Below are positions 1-12,000 of a stretch of DNA of 64,000 nt, piece after piece. The stretch covers positions 27,028,501 to 27,092,500 of the forward strand of contig NC_092568.1 of assembly GCF_037975245.1 (NCBI RefSeq), in the 5' to 3' direction. Within the stretch, counting starts at the first letter, position 1; every line of letters starts with the position of its first letter. This DNA comes from Apostichopus japonicus. Lineage: Eukaryota; Echinodermata; Holothuroidea; Aspidochirotida; Stichopodidae. A model generated the notes under the pieces. It was not told where the DNA came from. It did no database searches and saw nothing but the letters and a program-made list of their open reading frames with translations. The position numbers and the translations under genes are program-made.

Positions 1-1088
1 ATAGCCCAAAATATTGGTAAAATGTGATGTTTGAGGGCGCTGTTCACAGGCATCGTTGGGCATATGACCCTGAAAATGCAGTTTATTTGTAGTCCTTATG
101 CTAGTGGACCACCCTCCTAATTGTTAAGCACCTGTATGCTAATGCTAAGAAGTTGTTGTCATTTGAATTACTCAAATCGGCTTGTGCAAGCATTTTCATA
201 CATATGAACGAAGTGATTTTCGCAATTTGCGAGTCGTAAATTTGAGTAGATAACACAAAATACACAACTTTTTGACTTGAGTTTTTAAAAATAGGGTCAA
301 TACGCTCCTGAAAAATGCTATTTAAAAAAAAAATAAAAAATACCCACAGGCCCAAAATGGACCCCCAATTAGGGCCAGAAGTGAGATTTCTTAAGTTTGA
401 GGGCGCTGTTCGTAAAACGTACGACCCGCTTGACTTTTTTTTTGCACTTTTCCCGTACAACTACCACTGGACAAAGATCCTATGGAAATTAAAACTCAAA
501 CATGCCTCTGCTTGTGAATATAGAGCACACTCAAAGTAGGGCCAGAAAAGACCCCTATCTCATTTTCTGCCATTTTAATTACTTGTTACGAAAAATTGAG
601 ACCGTAAATTTTCCTCAAAATTAGCTAAATTCGAAGACTGGCCACATGTCTTCCACAATATCTGCAATATTAGACATAAAATACTTAACATTTATGCAAA
701 AAATGCCTCCAAACTTGACACAAATTAAGGGCTCTTAAAATGCAATCTGGATTTGGTTGCTAGGCGGGGCCGTATCCTAGCAACGAAAATTTAAAAAAAC
801 ATTTTTTTGCCCAATTTCATCCTTTGAGATATATGGCAAGACACCATATCAATTTCAGGGGATTCTGAGAGGGTCGACGTGGAGGCCACTGTTGATTTGG
901 CATGGATTGACCCGTATGTTTAAATCATCTGTTCAGACAACGATATCATATGACAATGCATTCTAGTGACATGTGAGTGTTTTCGTGAAGTGGGATAGTG
1001 TATATGATACGGTGCAAACAAAGCCTTGTGTACATTAGATACTGGAGAAGATGAACATGAAATGACTTCCTGTTCCGGGGTTACTTAC
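1..1088. other. Intron or flank left of B4GAT1 exon 2; no exon recognised
   Basis: No missing 3' exon of B4GAT1 was recognised here on the minus strand. The 119-codon minus frame at 101-460 has no family resemblance. Two short copies of a GAGGGCGCTGTTC word lie near 33 and 400. An inverted repeat GTTGCTAGG/CCTAGCAAC lies at 756-784. The stretch is otherwise AT-rich. Confidence 0.5.
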
Positions 1089-2853
1089 GTTGCTGATCCT
1101 ATTATAGCCGTACTGTTTGAAACGTTCATCATATAGTGGGGCACTTTTGTGTACAATGAAGAAGGGTTCAAACAGTGGCATGTACTCCACTGCATATGCT
1201 ACATGAAGACTGTCAACGGCACTCTGTAAAAGAGGGGGCAAAAAATAGAGTACCCATGGTTATGACATGATTATAGCCATTGTAGAACTTAAAAGCACTG
1301 CCCACAAATATGCTAGCAACTTTAGCAAGACAGATAAATGGTCAGTATTGATCAACCTGCCACAATCATTATAGTGTTTCCATTTTCACTGGCATATATT
1401 TACTGTTTAATATACCTTATTTTGTAGAAATGGGTTTTGAAGATCAGAACCTCATACTGTATATTAGAAAGTACTTTGAGAAATTTTAGCACATGTATGC
1501 TTCAATTTGAAGGCTTCACTTGGATGGATTCGCACTGTAAGTAACAATCTGAGTCAACCAGGCTGTGAGAGAACTAATCTGCCCAAAAACTCAAACAATA
1601 TTTCTCTAAGACTTCATTCTTCAGAGCAAACTAAGTAGAAAGTTCACTACCATTTGTGAAGGAGAATTTATATATATTCATTGAGAGACATAATACCACA
1701 ACCAAAAATCCATTCCACTGAGGACAAGTTAAACATTCATAGAAAATGTTCCTCCTTCCGAGGGATATGCCTAAGAAGTGTGTTCTTTGGTTCATGGAAA
1801 TTCACTGGCAGAATATATCCTAACAGATAATTTAGCCTAAGCTGTGAGGATATTACGCGAATGTCACGTACTGTAGTGCTGTGTAAAATGCAACAAACAT
1901 TTCGCATCACAACGGTTTTGGCGACGAAAGAGAGATGACTGTCAAACCCTTACCTTTGTTTTGATCCAGCTTTCGTAGTCTGTTGGACTGTGACATCTGT
2001 AACAAATTTCAGTGTAAAATTGTCTGACCGTTCCATCACTAATAGCGTCTAATATTTCGGGCTTATCCTTAGGCACTGGTTTACCATCCTCCAGTTCAAA
2101 CACAGGAAGTATATAAGCAGTTGTCTTGTAGCTCTGTGTTAGGCTCTCATATTTCAGAAATTGCAGAGTTTGTGAGAATAGAAGAGAACTGGGTAATAAA
2201 TCTATATCCACAGTGAGTACAAAGTTTGTTCTTGCAGCCAACTGGCCAACATTTCTAAGGAGATTGTTGGGGTAAGGGACTCCTTGTAGTGCATAATTTT
2301 TGGTTTTGATGTGTGTCTTAATATGTGAATTTAAGTTTTTGCACGGAATTTTTATTCTGCGGGTTAAATTCAACGATCGTATTTGATCAACAGTGTCCAT
2401 GGGAAGAACAAGGTGAAACTGCACATGATTTCGAATATCGGTGAAGCAGCTTGAAAAGCTGTGTATAACGCTTAAAGTAGCTTGGAAGTCTTCAGAAGAA
2501 GTGAAAACAGCCAACGAAATGGGGCCTTTCCACCTCTCAACCAAAGCAGGTAGATAATGCATGTTGTGAGGGCTGCAGTGTGTTACCATGGTGACCGAAT
2601 CTTTCGGTAGCCGGTTGTTGTCGGTCTCATCGGAAACTGAATGGTATATTTGGTAAGATCCTCTCGTATCCATCCGAAAGTATGACAGACGGTGACCTTT
2701 CTTCCTCCGCTGTGAAATTTTCTCAAATGTTTTCAACTTTCCAGTTTTCTTCATCTCCAAACAAGAGAAGATAACAAGGTGTATGACTTGCAAGATGAGA
2801 ACCGTGACCACTAAGAGTACAAGTAGCCAAACAATAGGTGGTGATGATCGCAT
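1089..2853 (-). CDS. B4GAT1: B4GAT1-like beta-1,4-glucuronyltransferase, 5' two coding exons (3' part outside window)
   Basis: Exons on the minus strand: 2853-1954 (300 codons, phase 0) and 1223-1089 (45 codons, phase 0). Both have GT-AG borders. The first ATG (2853-2851) is followed by a short cytoplasmic end and a hydrophobic stretch of about 20 residues (WLLVLLVVTVLILQ), a type II signal anchor typical of Golgi glycosyltransferases. The lumenal part carries the family-49 glycosyltransferase signature: PNNLLRNVGQLAA, then a metal-binding DxD (VDIDLLPSS), then CYRCHSPTDYESW. Exon 2 gives EPFFIVHKSAPLYDERFKQY and GYNRISN, as in B4GAT1. In vertebrates this enzyme adds glucuronic acid to the xylose primer on alpha-dystroglycan before LARGE extends it. 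That role is inferred from family membership. The C-terminal segment (about 70-90 residues in the family) was not found in 1-1088, so the gene runs off the left edge. LARGE is a weaker alternative because the xylosyltransferase domain is absent. Confidence 0.88.
1224..1953 (-). other. B4GAT1 intron between the two coding exons
   Basis: The donor is GTAAGG at 1953-1948 and the acceptor is a pyrimidine-rich tract ending in AG at 1224-1225 (minus strand). No repeat or RNA gene is visible inside. Confidence 0.8.
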
Positions 2854-3706
2854 TTTCAATTCCTTTTCAGACCATTGTCGTCGAGAGAACAGAATAATTC
2901 TGTCTGTTAGTTGGGCTTGCTGTATGTGGGAAGTTCATCTTTTTGTGCCTAACAAAAACCTTTGCATACAATCTCTCTGCAAAAAATATAAGAAAAATGA
3001 TACAGGTCCACACAGCACATTTTAATGGCAACCTGGCAAAGACATGGCTGATACAATTCATGAATTTAAGGACTTTTACTCTTTCAAAACCATATGATCT
3101 ATAAATGACAATTATAAAATTATTGACTGATGCTTGACCAAATAGATGACATTAAACTGTTTTATCGTCAAAATTAGGCAAATTTTGCCTGTATTCATTC
3201 TGTCTTCATTCAGAACAATATAAAAGCCAGAAGGTTAATTTATTTCTTGATCTGTATATCAAAGGAACTGATTCTAAACACCCTGTATGATGGTATACTG
3301 TAAATTTCCTATATGAAGGAGATGAAGATTTCATCTGATTTGCTCAGTGGTTTAGTTCGATCCTTCATAAATATTGATTTCATCAATGGCTTGACAAATT
3401 ATTATACTTGTGAAGGTTGGGAGTCAAACTGCTCATGCGTGCTTGACGATTCCTGTTCAATTCTGCCAAACGGGTGGAATAATCCACAAAGTGTCTCAAA
3501 ATACAAAATTAATGTTTCCTTGTTTCTCTGTTGTGAATTTGGCCAGTTTTGTTAGGGCTTGCTGATTAAACTTGTGATTAAAAAAAAAAGTGGTAACTAT
3601 TTGACTTACAAACACGGCAACTACAGTGTCTATCAGCTGTGCAGCCACATTTGTATTAAACAGTGCATGAAGTTTGGGGACTAGCGAAGTTACTGTATAC
3701 CAGCAT
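2854..3706. other. 5' flank of B4GAT1, no gene seen
   Basis: This lies upstream of the B4GAT1 start codon on the minus strand. It is AT-rich, with short frames of no recognisable family. It probably holds 5' UTR, a 5' intron or part of the promoter, but no core promoter motif can be fixed from sequence alone. Confidence 0.4.
3699..3706. repeat. Target-site duplication, left side of hAT copy 1
   Basis: ACCAGCAT directly abuts the TAGGGCTGTG end and matches 5352-5359 exactly. Confidence 0.92.
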
Positions 3707-5351
3707 TAGGGCTGTGAGTTTTCGTTTAAAGACCTAAACGTTTAAACGGCCGATTTTTCGTTCGTTTAAACGTTTAAACGTTCGCGAAATCGTGAGAAAA
3801 AGCCGAGCACGCTTAGCGTGCTAGCATAAAGGCGTGGGGTCCATGGGACCGCCCTAGGGCCCTGGTGGGGCGAAGACCCCGGAAAAGGAAAAGGAAATTT
3901 TTGCGTGTGTGGCGATACAAAAATTCGCAGTTGAGGATGCAAAATACTGACAACTTTTTTAATTTAAATTGTCACGAAGCTGATGAAAAATTTTAAATGA
4001 CAAGTTAGAGTAGCTATATTATGTTATAAAATGAAAAGAGATTTAATCTGTCTTACAATCTTTAAAAGTTTAACTTACAGAACCTCCGATATTATGAAAC
4101 AAAAAACGTTCGGCAAAGCCCCGTTTCTAGACAGCCTAACACTGAATAGCGCGCACTAAACGTACATCAGTTTACAACTGCAGTACGGTTTAACCCAACT
4201 TAAATACTGCGGTAGGATACTGTACATGTGCTCAGAATTATCCCAGGTACCTTTCCAAACAACTGTGCGCTCATCCCCAGTCTAACACCTGTTTGTTAAC
4301 ATTTTTGGCACGTTTCCAAGAAACGTTTCATGGAGTATTCCCCATGATACACGAGGCACAGTTCATACACGCAGCACAAGATGTCAAGCTATGGCCATCT
4401 TTATGAAAGTAAACCTTGTAATAAAATATGTTTTAGGCCACACGGCATGATTAACTAATGCTAAACATTTATTTCCATGTTCTTGTAGAAAACGTCAAGT
4501 TCGCAAAATACAATTAGTTGTGTTTTTGTAGTTACGTGAGATCCGTAACAGACGAGGTGGTTAGGCTATTTGCTATACACTTAACTATGGTAGGACATTA
4601 TTTTGTACGTATTTTTAGAAATTCTAGAAAATACTTTCTTTTCCCCCCGCTTAACACCAGATGTGGTCTTACGGTTTATTCATAAATGGGTGTACTAGAG
4701 CCTTGTTTACATGACATTAGTTGCATTTAGCACGATATGCCAGTTTCGCGTGAATTTTTCGAAAGTGTTTTGCTGGATCTTTCGTAAAATTTGAAAGGAC
4801 CGAACTTCCTTTTCGTACACAATTGGTAATTTCTCTACTGATTTTCAGAGTTTTTTTTTTACGATCTCCAATCGATACTTTTCCTTTGATCATGTATTTG
4901 AACAACTATTATCAAGTCGAGTATTCGACCCGGTATTGTCTGGTCGGAGAGTTCAACGTGATGGACAGGGATTGTAATAATTTCGATTGAACATGCATTG
5001 ACTGGATTATCTGCGCCGCCGCTGTCGGCTCGATATAAAGTACACTTGTGCCGCGAATCAGGAAGTTTTCACAAAAGGATAACAGCGTTCTAGTTTAAGC
5101 CATTCATATCGCCAGATACATCGGGGGGGGGGAGGACAAAAGAAGGATTACGTTCGCGGTTTATGATTCGACTGATCGTAAGTTGTGTTGTTATTTCGCG
5201 TAGTAGACAAAATAAACACGGGAATTGATACACGATTTTTGCCAATAATTTAATTTTCAGTTGATTTCATAGTTTCGTTTAAACGTTTATTAAACGTTTA
5301 AACGATGTTTCGTTCGTTTACACGTTTAAACGTGTAAACGGCACAGCACTA
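3707..5351. mobile_element. Non-autonomous hAT-type DNA transposon, copy 1
   Basis: This 1645-bp element begins TAGGGCTGTG and ends CACAGCACTA, imperfect terminal inverted repeats of the hAT type. It is flanked on both sides by the same 8 bases, ACCAGCAT (3699-3706 and 5352-5359), the duplication length made by hAT transposases. Both subterminal regions are packed with copies of the palindrome CGTTTAAACG and variants (about 3728-3785 and 5275-5340), plausible transposase binding sites. No transposase-like frame is present, so movement would depend on a protein supplied elsewhere. A second copy, very similar throughout, is at 55483-57103 in the same orientation. Relative to that copy, this one has an extra small hairpin, GCACGCTTAGCGTGC, near 3807. 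It sits between the divergent B4GAT1 and SCFD1 genes. Confidence 0.92.
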
Positions 5352-5359
5352 ACCAGCAT
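5352..5359. repeat. Target-site duplication, right side of hAT copy 1
   Basis: ACCAGCAT directly follows the CACAGCACTA end and is identical to 3699-3706. Confidence 0.92.
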
Positions 5360-6015
5360 ACAACGTACAAATTTCAAATGAGTGTATCAATTATCTCAAT
5401 TATCCTTACACCTAGAGTAACATAGGCTACCCAGGCATGGAAACATAAGTTACACATAGGCTAAACCTACAGTAGAGCCTAGGTTAGATCTGGACCGCTG
5501 CACTGGATATAGGCTCGAGAGATAATATTTCTCTAGCCAGCTCTAGATGGTATGGATATATGCCCTAGCATTGGTGACACTGGGTTACTCTTATAAGCAT
5601 TAGGCTACTAATACTATTTTGTTATAAGTGTTGTATGTACCCTACATCGAAAGTAGATCTGCAACTTACCTTTAATTTAAGTTAGGCTAGGGCTGCATCT
5701 AGGCAAACAGAGGTCTACATACATGATTGCTCCTACTGTACACCATAGGCTCATAAAATTTGAGAAGATGATAAGGAATTTATTTATCGGTAACATAGAC
5801 AATCTTTATATACAATTTGGTTATAATTGTTTGATGATTTCTTTTAAGAACTCAAGAACGTATTGTTATCGTCTTTATTCAGCATATATAGCTAGCCTGA
5901 ACTACACTGAGATCTTCGTATTTACAATACATTGTTTACATGTTGTGCATGTGTGAAATAGACTCGATAACTATTTGTTTGCAGCGCCACCGTTACTGAT
6001 TGTATTAATTTCAAA
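5360..6015 (+). promoter_or_regulatory. Presumed 5' flank and promoter region of SCFD1
   Basis: This lies between the hAT insertion and the SCFD1 start codon. TTTGTTTGCAG at about 5974-5984 resembles a splice acceptor, so a 5' UTR intron is possible. The context CAAAATGGCCGCC around the start codon resembles YY1-type sites, which often overlap the first codon of housekeeping genes. No TATA box is placed with confidence. Confidence 0.35.
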
Positions 6016-9000
6016 ATGGCCGCCTCCATACGTGAAAAACAGATTGGTGAGTTGGCAATTGCAATCCCTGTCATATTTCAGTTTCTATTCACGTTAGGCA
6101 ACAATGAGTAAACCCAAACATTGATTTGATTTTAAAACTCATTCATCTACAATAGAAATGTATTTTAATAAACAGACTTATGGTTTCTTACGTTACACAT
6201 GTTTTGGCTAGTCTTATATTCCTTGGTCCCCATATTGTAACACACTAATGATAGGCTATAGAATAGGCATACGATATTAAAAATATCAGTATCAATTGCT
6301 TCTAAGGCAACCATTATTCTGTGCTACTTTAGGCTAAGTTAGGCTAGGAGTTAATGACACAAACTTGGTCGTGGTAAATAACAATGCGTTAAGGTTGTAC
6401 ACAGCAACCAATGATTTAAGTAGCCACAATTATGCTTATTCAGTTATTGCCTAGGCCTTTATTGCAAACAGTGCTTGGCTATGGTGATATTCTTTCTTTT
6501 TAGAAATAGGCCTCGTCCTGATGTCATACTCTAAAGATGTGTAAAAATAAGTGGGCCTGAAGTTTCGATCCAAGCAGGATCTTCAGAGGCTGAAGGGACT
6601 TTAAAGACTTTAAAGATGGTATTGTCGGGACTAGGAAAGCTAGGGCTACACTAATTTATGCCAAAAGCATAGCTATACAAACAAAATTACAGATAAGGCC
6701 TAAGTTACAAGACTAAGAACCATGACATTTTTTTAGAATAAATATTAAATAAAGTGTACTATTTAATGCCCACTGTAGGGACCTAGCCTACCCAATGAAT
6801 AGAGACAGTTACTTTTACAAATGGTCAAGCCTACTTACAATTCCCTCTTTACAGCTGCCTTGAAACGCATGTTGAATTTGAATGCACCTGTCACCAAAGG
6901 ATCTTTGAATGAACCATCATGGAAGGTAGGCATAGAATGTGATGTTTGTCATGTACAAATGTAATATGAAATATAGTTGGCCTACTTTGTAACTCACAAT
7001 GCTGTAGCCCCTTATATTAGTTAATATGATGAGTAGGTCTGTATAGTTTATGACATTCACTTAATGTCATGGATGCAAAATATAGGTACAAACTAAGATC
7101 TAATTATAGCCATCATTATGATTATACACGATCTGATCTGTTTAATTGAATTAGGGGCCTTTATGTAAAAATTATAGTATGGATCATACTGTATAAGGAG
7201 GTACAGTAAGCCTACAAGACAAAGATGATGTGTCAGTGTAGAGTGTGCTGAAAAAGTTGTTTGAGTAAAAAAAAATTCTTTGATTAATTTGATTAAATCC
7301 CCTAAACTATGTTACTTGCTTCCTTTGTTGCATATTTAAACCACAAGACACCATGCAGGTTAATGATAGATGATAATTTCTTTCCACACTTCACAGATTT
7401 TGGTATACGATCGATTTGGTCAAGACATCATCTCTCCTCTGCTGTCTGTCCGAGAATTGAGAGATATGGGAGTTACTCTCCATTTGTAAGACTTTGTTGT
7501 TTTAATGCTTCACACATGACTATTGTCTAAAGTTTTATTGAATAGTGCAGGGTTGAATAATTACAAATTGCTGCAAACATATTTTGTGCATAATGAGATG
7601 TTTTCTTAAATCATTTAGGTATCCATCTATGTAAATCTTAAAAGTTTAGGTATAGACATCTTTCAACAGATCTATGTAGCCTTGAATTGTGGATACATTT
7701 TGATATCTCACAAGTCTGATTAATAATTACCAAATGTTTTCAGAATCCTTATTCAGGACAAAATGTTTAACGGTAGTCTGAGGCTGGTATTTCATTGAAA
7801 CATTTACTTTCTACCTTTTACTATTTTTTCTGTTTCATTTCTTGATGAATGTCTTTAAAGATTGCATTCAAAAAAGAATATGTTTAGGTCTGGCAAATGG
7901 CATCACTTTCCAAGGCACCGTGGCAACTTTTGTCCTCGCCTATTTACCTTTTGTGTTCAATAGATGAGGTAGGGAGGTGGTGGGGGCTGTTATTGTTGTT
8001 GAAATTAAAGCCCTGTTGTTGGCATCAAGTAGTTCATGTTTTATCACAAAGTTGTTTGTTGTTGTTATTAACAGACTATTGCACTCTGATAGACAGACAA
8101 TCCCAGACGTTCCAGCAGTTTACTTTGTTTTGCCATCAGAAGAAAATGTGCAAAGGATATGTCAGGTAAATATTGACAGCTGAAAACAACTTCCTTAATA
8201 TCACTTGATGTTTTATTATGTTCAACAGAGCTCACAAAGATGATGGTTGCACATCAACAATGCATCATCGTAAGGGATGCCAGTACATTGATGTTCTCAT
8301 TTCTTCATGTTGGGGTTGGGGGAGGTCATTGATTTTACATGAAATGTGACCCTTTGAGGAGCCTTAAATGATGTAGAAATATGTCAGTTGTAAATTGGTG
8401 TCCCATATTGCACGTTAACACTAAACTAACCCCTCTAAACATGTTTAAATATATATATATATATGTACAATAATATGTTTGCCTTCTTTCGTTAACTTTT
8501 GGAATATCTATTTCCATCTCCAGGATTGTCAAAACCAACTGTACGAGAGCTATTACTTAAACTTCATATCTGCAATATCAAGACAAAGACTAGAAGACTT
8601 AGCCAGTGTTGCAATCTCAGCTAATGCTATCAGTCAAGTCTCAAAGGTATCATAATGAATACTCATTTCATTTACCCAAAACAAAACTCCATTTCATTGT
8701 TGTTTACAATTGTATTCAATTTGTATTAAACAATGGAAATGTTCAGCACTTCTTACTTCAGTCATTCAGTCAGGGGATCACTTTGCTTAGACTCCAGCGT
8801 ACAACAGACCCCTCTTTAAGTGTGTCCGAAATCTTTCATTCTACGTTGAGTATAATTCGTCATGGAATCTCTATCACAAATTTGGTAAACCTGATTTGCA
8901 ATTTCATGGAATCTTGACAAATTTGACGAAATTTTTAAGTTGTTTTTGTGTGATTTATAAATACCATACACTATTATTCATTACAATTTTTGCATGCATG

Positions 9001-12000
9001 TTTATGCGAAAGCTTAGACATATTAATTGTGATGTTATGAGTTCCCTGAAAAGCAGATCAGTTAAACCAATTGGGGAATGGAGGTGGGGGGGTGGGGAGA
9101 GTGGGGGCACTATTCCGTAGGTGGATCCAGAGTATTTGTCGTCTGGTTTCTTGCTTTGTCTGCATTGCAACAATGTTTTCTTTTAAGCCATGTTTCTAAG
9201 CATTGCTTGAATTTATTGTGTATTATTCCCTGTAGGTCTTTGACCAGTACCTTAACTTCATATCCTTAGAAGATTACTTTTTCATGGTCAGGCATCAGAA
9301 CAGACATGAAATTTCTTACTACGGTGAGTTAAACAAAATATTAACAAGTTCTGCAAGTTTTAATCCGCTCATACATTGAAGTGTTTGCATATGCATTAGA
9401 AGTGATTGCATATGCATTAGAAAGAAGTTAATAGTTAGCCTTTACTTAAAGTGACACGTGAAGCAGAATGTGAAGTGATCCTAAAAGGCAGAAATTCAAA
9501 TCATGTAGTGCCGTCGAGAGCTAAACTGTATACTGTTGAAGGATAACAAAAAATAAAGTGGTGCATTATTTTGATCCCTTGCTCTGTAGGTCCTAAGAAT
9601 TGTGAAGTTTCAGTGTTTGACGATTCCTGTAATGTTAGAGTAATTTGGGTCAGAGCTGCCTGTTCATATATAGTTTTTGGAAAATTTTGAAAGTTTTATG
9701 TTAACCTGTTTTTGTAAAAATATCAGTTGAAATGGAAAACTAAAGTCTATCAGAGAAAATATGTAGAGAGTAGTGACTATAGCTTGTGTTCTTTCAATCA
9801 TGTTCTTGACAGGAACTGTATAAAGTCATGGCTGGTAGTCTTTACAACATGGTCTCGGAGTCTTCCAGTAGGAAGAGACATTTGAAAATACCAACTCATC
9901 ATAGAGAATTAATTCCCATGCATGGTTGATATCAACAGTGTTAGTTGGTTGAATATTTCAAAGTTTGTTTTCTCTGCATCACTTTCATCCCATCTATTTG
10001 TGGTAGATTTGTTTATAACTTTTTTTTTTATGATATTCAAAAACATAGACTCTTGTCAATTCTGTATGCACATAGTGTGATAGGCTGCTTTATAGAATAC
10101 AATTGACGATTAAAATGTTGCTGTTTTAAAGTTGTGTCGTATTCTACCCTCGTCCTTCCCAGCCATCAACCGAGGAGATGTAAAAGATACAGACATGGAC
10201 TCCATCATGGACACTATTGTTAACAGCCTTTTCTCCTTTATGGTTACCATGGGTACCGTGCCTATCATTCGCTGTCCAAGAGGCAATGCAGCTGAAATGG
10301 TAGCAGAGGTGTGTAAACAATTGCTCCCTCCCCCCCCCCCCTCCCTCCTAATACGCAGAGCGGAAGTAGTAGCCCTCAAGCAGTTATTTGGCACCTGCAA
10401 AATTATTACTCTATTAATACAAGATATCTTAGGAACTCATGTACAGTAGTCAATTTGGTTTAGTTCTAATAAACCATGTATCTCTTTCCATGCAGTTTCA
10501 CTGAGCTGATTAACACAGGCGGAATTTCATAGGTGGAGAGCTTCACAATAGCTTGAATGTATCCAAAAAATTACTCAGTGTTTGAAATTTTGTATCAAAA
10601 TGAATTAAGAAAGTCAATGGAGGACAAACAAGAATATTTGTTGATATGTCAGATTTTGCTTCCTTTCTCAAAGTCTGGTTTATTCGTATCATAATTATTG
10701 TTATTTTCATTATGCATGGCTTAAAACAGTATATTGAATTATTTTCACATGCTGATATAATTCAATATATATAATTCACATTTTTGGATGATAAAGAACA
10801 TTATTTTGATAATGAATGAAATGTCTTGATTTGGTGGCAAGGTGAACGCTACCAACAAGATGGTTGATAATTCTTTCACAATAACCATTGTTTTCTTTTG
10901 CATCTATCGCACAGAAACTGGACAAGAAATTAAGAGAAAATTTACGAGACGCACGCAGCAGTCTGTTTACGTCGGATTCTTTACAAGCAGGCCAGTTCAG
11001 GTGAGAGAGAGAGAATGAAATCTTGTTAGAATAAATGAAAAGCTATTACAAGAGGATTCTGCTGGTATTCTAAACAAGTATTCAAAGATCAAGTGACTTT
11101 GTACGTTGAGTAGACTAATGCGGTTAAGTTTTGGAGTACCAACTGCTTGTGGTCTTACGGCAACATTGTTCACTTGGTCTAAACAGCAACCCCAAAGGAA
11201 AGTAGTCCAAATTTCCTGCAAATTTCCTGTTGGTCAAAATTGTCTTTGTAAGCGGGGCTAGTTCAGGTTAGATGCAGACAATTGTAGGACTTAAAGTATG
11301 TACTGTTCTCATAATAAGAACTGTTCGAGATTAGTTGAGCTGTTCACATGATCATGCAACATTGAGTAGAATTATTTACCCAGGGTCTAGAATATACCTC
11401 ATATGGACATTTTGAGTGCTAGTTCACTTGTTCCTAAGCAACATCAATTATAATCTATTGGCCCTATATGTGGAAGTGGTTCTCAGCTGTGTAGGACCCA
11501 AAATATAAAGGGTCTCTTCTTGAAAAGGAGAGGTGGGGGGGGGAGGGAGGGGGTCATGCAACTGTCCAATCATGTTTGTGGTTCGTCAATTAATAAACTC
11601 TGCAATAATAAGCCATGCAAGGTAAGCAAGACAAAGGACTAATTAAATACCTAGAGGATAATAATGTTGAATTCAACATGTAGAAACAAACAGACTGTTA
11701 ATCTTCAGGTAAGCATCCAAACAACTAAGGTAAATTATCTTTGGTTGCTGGTGCACTCTAGAGTTAATACTTCCGAGTGAGGGATCTAGTAAATGATCGA
11801 TTCAGTATCATGACATCATCACTTTCTTATCTTGTTTTATTTTTGACAGCTTCCAACGTCCACTCTTGGTCATCATTGACCGTAATATAGACATGACCAC
11901 ACCCTTCCATCATACCTGGACGTACCAGGCCCTCGCCCATGATGTGCTAGTGAGTCATAACTACTTTAAATTTTACAATTTTCATAAGAAGGTTGTCAGT

